Made by a program: the position numbers and the translations under genes. Below are positions 1 through 10,770 of a stretch of 64,000 nucleotides of DNA, piece after piece. The notes under the pieces are model-generated. The model saw nothing but the letters and a program-made list of their open reading frames with translations, was not told where the DNA came from and ran no database searches. How positions within the stretch are numbered: position 1 is the stretch's first letter; each line of letters starts with the position of its first letter. This stretch comes from Odiellus spinosus (Eukaryota > Arthropoda > Arachnida > Opiliones > Phalangiidae), in assembly GCA_963920705.1 (NCBI GenBank), contig CAWUCO010000226.1:33151-97150 (forward strand), read 5' to 3'.

Positions 1-560
1 GCCCCAGGCATCTTTGAACTACTTGTCCTATCTTAATCCTTGAAGGCTAGGACATTCTAGGCGTCACCACGGAACTTCCACCTCTGCAGCAGGCTAGAGA
101 CGTTGACTTTTTTTACACGATGTTGAACGCATGAATGACAGAGAGATAATGTGTTCTATCCATAGGCGCAAATGACCTTTATCTCTCGAAAAACTACGTC
201 GACGTCTCTTAAAAAACGGATTTGGCCTACTGGCGATAGGCCAACTGAAAAACGTATTTACATCCCATTGTAAGAATTGGACGACGAGTCCGAAAGTTCG
301 TTATGTCAAACACTTGATAGTACCGAAAGTTCGAATACTCTAAAGGGGCTGACTTCGCGTCGACTGCAACTAAATCAGACTGAGACTGTTGCATTCTACT
401 AACGTAACCTTACCTATAATATTATAAGAGGGATGGGTTAGAGCGAGTGTTTAACTAGTTGGAGGGATGACGTAGTTCGAGTGATTAACTAACGTAACCT
501 TACCTAAAATATTACAAGGGCAAGGAAACAAAATGTCCATTCGAGGCTGTGAACTATCGA
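1..560. other. No gene seen; short direct repeat
   Basis: No convincing coding region. A stretch beginning CTAACGTAACCTTACCT occurs near 399 and again near 489, about 90 bp apart, each followed by a similar AT-rich run, so this looks like a small local duplication. Confidence 0.5.
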
Positions 561-745
561 TAGAGATTCCACTTGAGATTATGTACATGAAGATTATGGT
601 CTATCAAGATTGTATCGCATCGACATTATGTTCTGTCGAGATTGCGTCCCATCGAGATTATATCCCATCGACATTATGTTCTGTCGAGATTGCATCCCAT
701 CGAGATTATATCCCATCGTTATTGTGTCCTATCGCGCGTGTGTCC
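561..745. repeat. Minisatellite, 16 bp period
   Basis: Degenerate tandem copies of a 16 bp unit of the form ATCGAGATTATATCCC, with a 48 bp super-period (three units) best kept between about 619 and 716. Because 48 is a multiple of three, one forward frame stays open and repeats a 16-residue peptide; I read that as a consequence of the repeat and not as a gene. Confidence 0.75.
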
Positions 746-1518
746 AATTTTGTTCTTATATCCGTATCCTTTCTAGACTCCTTTAAATTCTGCAGCATAA
801 TTTAAATTTGCCGCCAACTTTTATAACCAAATCAATTTATTGTACGTCTGTCTCAGAGTCCATTTTCTAAGACATTTCAAAATCTTACCGTTATATACCA
901 TTTGGGCTAATGTAAAATACCCAAGTTTATTTACCCTGCGGCTTATAATCATTGATAAAAAAAATCCAGTTCGCAATATAAACGTTAAAAACACTGTTTT
1001 GCATTAGACTCAATACGTAGAATTCTAGGCATCGTCCTATATCTTTTAAACCAAAACATGTATCGTTTGTATCTCTCGCGTTTTGCTTTATTATTTATAT
1101 TTAATTAGACACAAGTTTTTTATTCAACTTCATACACCAACATTATCATTTTTTCCGTCTTTCTTTCCAATGTTATCAAAGGTACTGTTATTCAGTCTTC
1201 TAACACATTTCTCTCTTTCTAATGCAAACTCCCAATGAAACGCCGTCTTTCACGGTGTTTCAACCTTATCTAAAACTTTTGTTATCTCAGTCTCAGTATT
1301 CATCCGAAACGTATAGAAAAATATAGAGTACCCCCATGATCCTAACATATTGTTCTCTCTCGAATGCAAACTCTCAATGAAACGGCTCGCGGTCGGGAGA
1401 CGAAGATTCCAGTTATCAAGTCGAAAAGGTTTACCACCTCATAAGGGTAATCTCCATAGACGTTTCTGATGAAATTGTGAGAGACCTATAAATAAACCTG
1501 GCCGGCAACGGCCCGGTT
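746..1518. other. Unannotated AT-rich interval
   Basis: No gene recognised. Two similar stretches of about 45 bp (near 1203 and 1355, each containing ATGCAAACTC then CAATGAAACG) form a diverged direct repeat about 150 bp apart. Confidence 0.4.
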
Positions 1519-1983
1519 TTAATAGATTAAATTTAAATAGATTTGCAAAGGAACCAAAAACAAATATAAGCGGCCTCTGTTGCAGACGACGGTTAGCTTA
1601 GGGGAAATTAAGATTATTAATCCTTATTTCCTGGACGCGTTTATATTCAAACTTGAACAATCTATAAAAAATTAACTTAAACGCCTAAATAGAGTCCAAT
1701 AATTCTAAATAATTCTCGAATAGGCTTTTCGGTATAGTAAACCCAAAAATAAATTAAAACGGTTTCCTTCTTAGCTCAAAGTTTCTCAAATTATGTTTTA
1801 TCTGATTAGAAATTTAATAAGTTCTTTTTTGACTCATAAATTTTTTTTGAAGTGGAAATAAAGTGAAACAAAACGTAACTTTTAGCCATTTAATTGGTCC
1901 TTATTCACTAATAAAACAATTTACAAGCTATAAAATTTTTTTAAATGATCCGAAAAGTAAGTTTTACAAAAATTCATGCAGAG

Positions 1984-2079
1984 TTTGAGATGTTATAGTT
2001 AACTGGTGAGTGGTGTATCACGTGATAGGCGTGCCTATCACGTGAATCACTGGTTACCAGTAAACTAAGAGATCTCAAA
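1984..2079. repeat. 96 bp imperfect palindrome
   Basis: The sequence reads outward from a GT at about 2031 as two arms: TCACGTGATAGGC and its exact complement GCCTATCACGTGA at the centre, then imperfectly paired ACTGGTGAGTGG / ACTGGTTACCAGT, and at the outer edge TTTGAGAT / ATCTCAAA. The arms are about 47 bp. It could be a miniature foldback element or a cruciform site; each central arm carries the E-box hexamer CACGTG. Confidence 0.75.
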
Positions 2080-2337
2080 TTCTTCCATTTATTACTGTTA
2101 AGCTTATTTCTCAGGTAAATAAAAATTCATTTTAAATTTTAGTTTGCAAATTATTTTACTAGTGGATTTAGTCCATTTAAACGATTACTGGATAGAAGTA
2201 TAATTTCTGTTACTTTCATTATCATGAGTCAAAATTTGATTTTTTTCAATTTTTGGCCGTAGTCTATAGTAACAATTCCCAAATGTTTTAATGAGGCTTT
2301 AAAAACCACTTGATTTACCTCTCCAAATAAAATACGA

Positions 2338-2838
2338 TTATGAAAATATATCTTCAGAAGAATTATCTTCAGCAAGATTATCAACTTGGACTTCCAAAAC
2401 AATATCTTTAGGAATGCCATCTGATTCAGATTGTGATTTGGGACTCGTTTCTTTTAAAATCGAGTTTTTCACTTGGTCCAAATATGAAGTGGAGTTGATT
2501 TCTTCTATCTGACTTAGAACTTGTTCGTCAATTTCAAACGGTTCATCAAGCAATAGCTCTAATTCCGGAGATGAGTAAATGGACGTCTGAGATGTGGAAG
2601 TGGACGGCTGAGAAGTGGAAGTTCACGGCTGAGAAGTGGACGTGGACGGCTGAGAATTGGGTGGCTGAGAAGAGTGCAACACGTTTTTCGTTCGTGGTTT
2701 GAAAATCGTGTAAGGCGAAATTTTATTTTGTTTCGCTTTACAGTCAAAGCTCATATGTCCCCAATCTACATCTGTAGCACTGAACATTCTTCGAATATTT
2801 TGGAATTATTGCTTCTTAAGAGCTTTGACGTTCGCCAT
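2338..2838 (-). pseudogene. Decayed Ser/Thr/Pro-rich frame inside the inverted-repeat element
   Basis: Reading the minus strand from an ATG at 2838 gives one frame of about 166 codons interrupted by only two stops (codon 11, and one in the middle of a Ser-Thr-Gln-Pro repeat near 2625). The peptide begins MANVKALKKQ, then a basic stretch (KAKQNKISPYTIFKPRTKN), a low-complexity tract of STSQP repeats, then an acidic tail (LLLDEPFEIDEQVLSQIEE onward) ending NSSEDIFS. I do not recognise the family. A basic N-terminal part, a Ser/Thr linker and an acidic tail would suit a DNA-binding or regulatory protein, but that is inference from composition only. It may be a remnant of the element's own protein. 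Confidence 0.45.
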
Positions 2839-3513
2839 ACCTTAAAATATATAAAAAAAAATCACGCAATTAACTCTATTAAATAGTTATATATCAACAA
2901 GGTGATCAGTTATGGATACTAGGGCTGTTCGAGTCCTGTTTATTGGATTTCGAATCGAATTCCGAGCTCTACAAAATAAGACTCCCCAAGTCCTCGAATC
3001 CTTATGAAATTATTTTGAGTCCATTAAGAGCTCAAAATGTCTAATAGAATCCACCAAACTATACAATTTACTTTCCGTCATAAATATTTACTTTGTCATA
3101 AATTGTTTTTTAAGTTGTAAAAGTGGTAAAAAGTTAACTTCCTTAACAAAAATTATAGAAACTACTGTAAAATTAAAAACTTCCCCTAACATATGGTATT
3201 TATTGATCGTTGAGAGTCGTATTCAAGTATATTTTTAGTGTTGGCTTAGGATTCAAGTACTCATGCGAGTCCTGCGGAAAATGGGTTGAGAGTCAGAGTA
3301 CTCGAACTCACAGCTGAGTACTCGCACAACCCTAATAGAAACCTTTGTCCCATTGAAGTTTACATACCTGGTATTAAATATCCTCTTCAATTGAATTTCT
3401 TTCAGCGGTGGACTTTTGAAAATGAGTTTCTGTAGTCGGAAATCTATAATTGCTCCGAAACCGAACAAAGTTATTGAGCCTAACGAAAACAGTTCTTCAT
3501 TTATAGAAATCAA

Positions 3514-4576
3514 AACTTTGTGATTTTCAAGAGTTCTATGTTCACTAATACAAAACCCACATATGTGCAGTTTCTTCCACTGATTTTATTTCATCAGAAA
3601 CTCGTTCCAAACGCACATCAGTTGGCAAGAGATTAAAACCGCTAGTGGCATTCGCGATATATAGCGATCACTTCTTACAATACTATCACAAGCATATTTT
3701 ACCGAGCCAAGCTTTACTTTTACCAGAAATGGTGGTTTTTCTGACCTAAGTATAAAACAACAATTTTATTTTATTTTACCAGAAACTAAATAAGTTGTTT
3801 TCGTTATAAATTAACTTTGAAGTAAAAGTGAAGCGAGAGAATTTTGTTTTTCAATTTCTTGTTGTAAACATGGGCCTAATTTATTGTTAGGAATTCGCAT
3901 TTCGCGTGCAAGTTTATTCAGTGAGGTAAAAACAAAATAAAAAAATTATATATTATTTCAGCTTCATACTCCCGTTAATTAAATACGATGTGAATATCGA
4001 AAGTTTATACCTCACGATACTTGACATGATTGATCCAAGTTTATATTAAACTAGTTGTAAAATATTTACGCCGAAAGATATTGGGAAAAAATGAAAACAA
4101 TTTCATTAGAAGGTGTGTCATTAGTTATTGTAAATAATCACGTTAGGCGTAATTATTCCAAAAATCTTAAGAGTTCAAAGTTCATACCAGACTCTTTTTT
4201 ATGTTTGCTAACTCAAATTTATAACTTACAAGATTATCCGTTTTAATGACTGCTCATTAGACTTAATCTCGATCCATATTAAATACGTGATTCGAGATAT
4301 ATTAAATTTGCATTTTTACAATATAGCAAAAATGACTTTATACTGAGTTAAATTAAAAACGTTTTACATTGTATTTCATTTTCACCGACGGAATTACCGA
4401 GCGGGCCGTTCCCCTAGAAAAAAAAATCTGCTCGCGATCACTCACTGAAGCGTCTTTATCATCGTCCTTGATTTAACTGACATCGACCCAAATTTTTTTA
4501 CAGACTTTTTCAGAACATCACGTCACGTGTAGTTTTTCCTATTGGAAGATTTTGATTGGTTCAGAGCGACCGCGGC
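3514..4576. other. Unannotated AT-rich interior of the inverted-repeat element
   Basis: No open frame of note and no repeat structure seen apart from the element arms at its right edge. Confidence 0.4.
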
Positions 4577-4871
4577 CCGTCCAGGAAATAAGGATTAATA
4601 ATCTTAATTTCCCCTGAGCTAACCGTCGTCTGCAACAGAGGCCGCTAATATTTGGTTTTTGGTTCCGTAGCAAAACTACTTAAATTTAATCTATAATATT
4701 TATAAGTAAATCTATCAACATATAAATTCAAGAAAAGTAAAAACAGGTTTGCAAAACTTAGTTATTTTTACTGTAAGGTACCGACTTAATTTTGGCTTAA
4801 TATTTTTTACAGGGTTTTTGAAAAGACTTAGAGGTCCACTGAGGGGTCCGACACTGTTATTCGCTGTACAC

Positions 4872-4990
4872 CTGAGTTCAGCTTCGATAGTGCTTTGAGT
4901 CCGAACTCTTTTGAACTCTGAGTTTAGCTTTGATAGTGCTTTGAGTCCGAACTCTTATGAACTCTGAGTTCAGCTTTGATAGTGCAAAGA
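4872..4990. repeat. 46 bp tandem repeat
   Basis: About 2.6 copies of a 46 bp unit that begins CTGAGTTCAGCTT and contains GATAGTGCTTTGAGTCC. Copies start near 4872, 4918 and 4964. Confidence 0.85.
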
Positions 4991-5613
4991 GTTAAAATAT
5001 TTTGTACACAGGACTTCGCGAGTGTCTGCCCCCTCGAGGTCTACGGAACTTACAGATCTTGGTATCTGAGTTTAAGTTATACAACGGTAATCAAATGATA
5101 CACTAATAAATACACATATCAATTTAAGGAATTAATACTAGAGTAAAAATCTGGTGATATAAGGCCAACATAAGAGATTTGTTGAATATTTTTAATGGCT
5201 GGATCACTCAAACACCCATGTACTAGCGTAGTTTAAACTTAAAGGGACTATCTGCTATTTTCAAATCCCCTTTAAAGTCGCCTTCTTTTCTAGCACTGCA
5301 TCCTTGAAGAGTACTAGAGTAGTAACTTCTAGAGATGAGTGGTGCCCTTCGCGAGCTAGAAAATATCAGGAGTAAATCCAGAATTTCACATAAAATAATA
5401 TCAGTCTGACTTTTCAGTTCAATTCAGATTCCACCCCTCATAGGTCCCTTTTGATTCAGGGAGGCTCGCTAGGTGACTAGGGGCACAGTGGATGTGGTTT
5501 GCTTTCACGTAGCTATTGCAAAGCTGGCGCCATCTACCGAAATAAATAATCGACCCACAAATTCAGGTTTTTAAGGTTTAAGAGATTGGAATTTCAAATA
5601 TACGCGGAACACG
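4991..5613. other. Unannotated interval
   Basis: No gene, RNA or repeat recognised. Confidence 0.4.
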
Positions 5614-6482
5614 TCAAAATGTAGGATATGAAATAAATTTAGATATTGTAGATATAAATCTCGAATGATGCAATTGAATAATTTTAATCTTTACCGTTAC
5701 ATTATTAAACCTTATTGATTTGAAACTTGTTACTGTTGGACAAAATGCCACACAGTAATGAAATTCTGGATTTTTTCCGAAATAAATCGCACCAACAAAA
5801 CTCAATCCGTAAAATATTTCAGCCTCCCGAAACCAATTACTGATACGCAAATAATAATTAAGGGCATTTTGGTTATACATTCTGAACAATTAATATTTAC
5901 ACCTTTTTTTCAATTTGCTACAATAGCTTGAAATCGTTGGAAAATCAGTTATTTGAAATTAAATCGGTTACCTTATATAACATTTATGGAATATGTTCTC
6001 TGCATGAGAGAAGGAATTAAAACGATCGACATTTTGTAGCATATTTCGCTTAAAAATCCCAAAGACAAGTGCTACTGTAAAAGATCATCGCTTACGTTTC
6101 ATCATTCAAATGATCCGAGTCCTTTTAAGAATTCAAGCATGCAGCTGATCGAGAGGGCTCGTTTACATAACAGCTGTTAAGACATTCTTCTCCACTCCTT
6201 ACATAAAAAAATTATCTTAAAAGCAAACGAAAGTCCATACTGTAAGAAAATATACTTAAATAGCTTTTTTATAATTGTGACTATAAGGTCGTTCGAAGAA
6301 TTGTTAGCTTCAACTGACAGTAGGTATCTCACATTTCGAGTGTGAAGACACTTGAAGACTGTGTGTTCCAATTCTTCTTGATATGTTCCACTCTTCCTGG
6401 TGTTAAAATAAATGTTGTTTACTCTGTTGGCTTCTAAATGATGATGACATCTGTGATTGATACCAATTGACACGGTCTTCAC
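5614..6482 (-). pseudogene. Old diverged copy of the shared unidentified frame
   Basis: Two minus-strand frames, 6482-6177 (101 codons) and 5889-5614 (91 codons), match in order the frame found at 51927-51292, 19492-20122 and 36503-37139. The first aligns well: EANR for EVNR, EELEH for EELKH, and CLHTRNVRYLLSV for CFRTRHMRYLQSV in the younger copies. The second aligns weakly with the hydrophobic C-terminal part. The nucleotide context upstream (ATGTCATCA near 6454) also matches the start of the younger copies. The coding pattern is kept better than the surrounding DNA, which suggests it was once a real protein. Function unknown; the C-terminal part holds a likely membrane segment. Confidence 0.45.
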
Positions 6483-7199
6483 GGATGTTAGCTACTTTTG
6501 AATAATAATAATTGTTCGATTGTAATATAAACAAACAAAAATATTTCCAGTCAATTACTTCACAGTTTATAGCTTCAGAAAGCTAATTTTTGTAATCCCA
6601 TAAAAAGTCTTTGATCTGGTCTAATATCTTAGCCGTGTCGCTCTTGATATGTATTCTTAACGAAAATTGTTCTAAGGTATATATTGAAGAAATGTTGACT
6701 GTTTTTAATTTCATTATTATTTCGCTTTTTGGCAGTATAATACAAATTTCTAACTTGATCAATGAATTACTTTTTCTTGGATCGTCTAATTTTGAAACTG
6801 ATTTTAACGTTTTTCCAAGTGTAGAGCTGCAATTCAATTATTCGAATTCGTTTGATGATAACACGTCATTTACTTCAGTACATTGTCATTTTGTGTGTCA
6901 AAACGACAAAGCTTCATAAAATATTTAACACATTTTCATCATGAACTACAATTATTGAAATTCATTCTTTAATTATTAGAAGTAAATATATAATATAATA
7001 AATAAAAATACCCAAATGAAATCATTAATAGTAATGGATTGATTGATGGTGAATTCGTGCTTGAAGAAAAACGACAATCGGCACTTGAAACTTGTAACTT
7101 TATAAGACATGTCAATATTTCAATGTTTACAAAACCTTATTAAACCAAACTACAATATTGTAAACTTACCATATTTTATATAAGAAGACTGCGTAGTTG
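6483..7199. other. Unannotated AT-rich interval
   Basis: A minus-strand frame at 6837-6583 (84 codons) ends IKSDTAKILDQIKDFLWDYKN in part, but I recognise no family and it overlaps an equally long plus-strand frame. No other structure seen. Confidence 0.3.
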
Positions 7200-8260
7200 T
7201 ACTCTTGGGCGATTGTTACAAATTTAACTCAACGATAATCAAACCAATCTAACAACCTTTCCACATAACCCATATCAAATTACGAACCGTACAGGACGGT
7301 TGTGTTAAGATAGTCAAATCAACTTTAATAACAATTTCTCTAGGATAGTCAAACCTACTTTAATCAATTCTCTCCGATAATCATACCGATTTTACCAATC
7401 TCTACGTTACTCATATAAGCTTTACAAGAAGCGGCCACATACATATGATACGCTTCTGGCGTTACCAATTTCGAGGGTGGTCATACAAACTTTACCAATC
7501 TCTAGGCTGGTCATACCAATTTAACTAACACTCTTGTATAGTCGCACCAGCTTTACCAACTCTCTAGGGTGGTCATACCAACAAAGGCTGAAACCAAGTT
7601 CAATAAAAGGATAATTTTTTTCTCTATTAAATATATGACCAATTATACTTGAGGTCTCAAAAATAAAAAAAATATTCGTTAATGAGGGAAACTATGACAA
7701 AATGTTTTGGTAAATATAAATATGGGAAACAGTTAAAAAAAAGAACCTTTAAAATGTGATAGAAAACAAATCTACATTGAATTTTATATTAATATCATTC
7801 AAATATATTTCAATTTGTTCTATTTTTATAAATTTTTGTCCCTATTAGAATAATATGTTAAACATTTGATCCCTATTTTAATCTTATTTAGTTTTAGGGC
7901 CTAATTATTTATTTTCAATTGCGGTAGAAGCCTTGCACCAAATTAGCAACCCACTAGAGCTTTCAAGAAATTTACAAACACTCGGGCTTTTAACCAAATA
8001 TACCAACTCAAGAAGCGGTCATGCCAAATTTACCAACCCTAGAGGTGGTCATATCAAAAATACCAATCCTAGAGACGGTCATACCATAACTACCAGCCCT
8101 CACGGCCGGTCATACTAATAATACCAATCCTAGAGACGGTCATACCAAAACTACGAGCCCTCAAGGGTGCTACCAAAATACCAACCCTAGAAACGGTTAA
8201 ATCAAAATTACCAGCCTTTACGGATGGTCAAAGTAAAATTACCAAGCCTAAAGACCGCCA
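7200..8260. repeat. Degenerate ~30 bp repeat field
   Basis: Two blocks (about 7200-7600 and 7930-8260) contain many irregular copies of a motif close to TACCAACCCTAGAGGTGG followed by TCATACCAA. Spacing varies around 28-40 bp. The stretch between them (about 7600-7925) is plain AT-rich sequence. The short plus-strand frame at 7933-8118 is a by-product of the repeats. Confidence 0.65.
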
Positions 8261-8451
8261 ATCCAAACACATGTCATTCTAAATTTCTCACTATTAGGAA
8301 TTTTACAAAAATCCAATTATCCTCTTCGAACTACACTTTTTGAAAAATACATATACCCTTGTGATATGAATAATACGTTTCCCTGTAACATGCTTCATAT
8401 CGGTCTCGAAATTCTTTATTTCCAAACGCTAAATCTAACTGACAATAATAG

Positions 8452-9003
8452 TCAGTAGAATTTCTCTTCGAGTCCTGGCAAAAGAGATATATCGTATGAT
8501 TCAAAGAACTTCATCAAAGCCGTTTTACGTTTCAAAAAGTTGATATTGAAATCTCCAATAACAACTGTTGGGACAGATGAATCATATTTAGCATCAAACA
8601 ATGGGTTAAAATCTTCAAAAACTGTTCTCAAACTCGCACCGGGTGATTTGTACAACAATACTACACCTACGAGTTCATTTTTAATAGAAACGTCTAGCCA
8701 ACAACGTTCTACATGAGAATTTTTGAATGGCCTGTCTTTTAGTAAAACTCTGTTATCTACGGCCTTAACAATATTTTCCACTTCATTTTTCAAATAAATC
8801 GATGAGCCAAAAGCAACTCTTCGTGCTGTACTCGGTAAGTAAATACCCCCTACTTCCCTGTACGATGGCACATCAAAATTATCTGTCTCTTTTTTCCAAG
8901 TTTCAACGAAACCTAATAATTGACTCGTTAATATAACGTTGTCGTCTAGAATATCTTCCAAGTGAGCGTTTAAGGATTGAACATTACTAACATAAATGAA
9001 CAC
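8452..9003 (-). pseudogene. Helentron C-terminal AP-type endonuclease, truncated
   Basis: Apurinic-endonuclease-like domain of the type found at the C-terminus of Helentrons and in CR1-type LINEs. Visible motifs: NVQSLNAHL near the start, GFVETW, the YKSPGAS segment, and IGDFNIN (near 8545), which includes the conserved GDFN. The expected C-terminal SDH motif is missing because the frame stops after LPGLEEKFY. It is out of frame with the helicase; the switch is at a run of seven A/T bases at about 9007-9013, a typical slippage site. Confidence 0.85.
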
Positions 9004-10674
9004 CGGTTTTTTTCAAGAATGGAAGCTCAATACTTTTTGTGTTTCGCAATCTTTTGAGTTCCAATTCTACAACGTTGCTTTTAGGGGTATTTGGAACTTG
9101 AAATTTGCCATCAATATACAAACCAGAAGCTGACCTTGCTCTACTGCATGCAACATACAAGGAAGCCCTTTCTAGTTTCTTTGATGCTTTAAAAGGAACC
9201 ACCACCGAAAAGTACGTATCTCCCTGGCTTTTATGTATAGTAAGAGCTTCGGAAATTACCAAAGGAAATTGTTTCCTGGACACTGTAACATTGTTATGCC
9301 TCCATTTTCTCGCAAATGTTTTGGTTACCTTTTCAACGTGCGTCCAAGACGGACTAAAGTTATTTAGCCTATACAACCCGTAACTTCGTTGCCTCAAATT
9401 TTTCCCAACACTTTGGTCATCAAATGCGATCCAAACTCTTGACGGAAATTGATTTCCGTTTCTATTAGTACCGTATTCTATTTTACGTAACCAACCAGTC
9501 ACCCCATTCGTTAGTCCGTCTGCTGTGTCAACATTATTAGTCATCATATATATAATGCCACACGCCAGTTTCAATTCTCTTGGAAGACCATAAGTATCGG
9601 AAGTTTCTAGCTTTTGAACTTGCGCTAAAATATCACTCTTAACTTTGGTACTTAAGTCTCCATTTACAAAATCTTTTGATTCTGAAAGAGTCTTTTCAGT
9701 TTCTATCCTCGCAAGGTTCTCTGAATTAAACTGGTTCACCTCAGCATTAGTGGCGAAACGATGAATAGCATCTTATGGAGGTTTACGGTCCGAATTTATT
9801 TCCAAACTAGTGAAAAGGTCTATATTCTTTTGTGTCATCTTACCAATTGCCATGTTATTTAACGCTTCCGCAAATATTTTATTATCTTTTTGTCTCATTA
9901 TTTCGTCTAGTTCCGAAAACTGGGTTTCCAATCAACGAGACAAAAGGATTTTCAGCTTTACTTGGTGGCTGAAAAACGAAATAATCACGTACTGGCCTAA
10001 GTTGATTAAAATGGCCAACGAGCTAAACGGACAATCCGCCAAAATACTTCGGGAAACTCATAATTTCTTGCAATCTCTCATTAACTCTATTAAATATTTT
10101 TGCCCCTACCCTGGAAATTTCATCAATAATTAGCAGTTTTAATTGACCGTAGTAGTCTAGATTTGTGTAGAGTTTCACTCTCCAGCCTGGAAATATTTCC
10201 AGCAAACTGACTAACAGGTAAACTAAATGTACTATGCAAAGTAGCTCCACCTATATTGAAAGCCGCTTTACCCGTTGGTGCACATCGTATAACTTTCGCT
10301 TCTGAAGGATTAGACCCAGGTTGTTTGTTGTAAAATCTAGAAACTGCCTTGTAAATAGCACTAATCAATAGGCTTTTTCCAACACCGGCTCCCCCGGTAA
10401 CAAAAAGACGTAAAGGTGTTTCTCGAATTTTTAAATGAAACAAAACATGATAGAAAATCTCTCTTTGTTTCGAATTCAACTTTCTAACAATATCTTTGTA
10501 TTCTGAATCATCAACCAAAGTAACTGACGGCGAAATCGTTTTATCAGGATTTCCATTAATAAGCTCTCTATTGATATTTCCTACAGCGTCTTGCGAACTA
10601 TTAACTAGAAATTCTGTACCTTCGGTAGCAACCGATACATCTAATTCATTTTGATTTTCAAATTCAGGTTGCAT
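8987..10674 (-). pseudogene. Helentron PIF1-family helicase, broken
   Basis: 5'-3' DNA helicase that unwinds the transposon strand. Visible motifs: Walker A VTGGAGVGKSLL (near 10390), a motif-Ia type APTGKAAFNIGG, Walker B LLIIDEISRVGA (near 10110), a QLRPV motif near 10000, and the C-terminal SEALTIHKSQGDT and LYVACSRA motifs (near 9230 and 9150). The frame changes between about 10170 and 10200, a stop interrupts it near 10023, the frame changes again before 9930, and a further stop lies near 9775; the last part is open from 9739 to 8987. The order of motifs is complete, so this was once a full-length domain. Confidence 0.88.
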
Positions 10675-10770
10675 ATTAGTAAGATCTGATTCTATGGCTT
10701 CGTTCTCAAAATCGTTAATGGCCTGTTCAAGCGAGATTTCATCAATTTCATCGGTAAATTCTTTTCTGAC

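Larger units (their letters stand above)
1519..4697. mobile_element. Element bounded by ~118 bp terminal inverted repeats
   Basis: Bases about 1519-1638 are repeated in inverse orientation at about 4577-4697 with only scattered mismatches; both arms contain GCGGCC or its near match, the block CTCTGTTGCAGACGACGG and a stretch ending in GGAAATAAGGATTAATAATC. The arms enclose about 2.9 kb. This is the structure of a cut-and-paste transposon or a foldback element. The interior holds one decayed frame (2338-2838, minus) but no transposase I can recognise, so superfamily is not assigned and a non-autonomous element is likely. No clear target-site duplication was found. Confidence 0.65.

Noticed and set aside
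7933-8118. Frame with TNPRGGHIKNTNPRDGH repeats
   Set aside because: By-product of the degenerate ~30 bp repeats; no start context or conservation.
9105-9383. Plus-strand 92-codon frame and similar ones across 9.1-11.9 kb
   Set aside because: Antisense shadows of the Helentron coding region.
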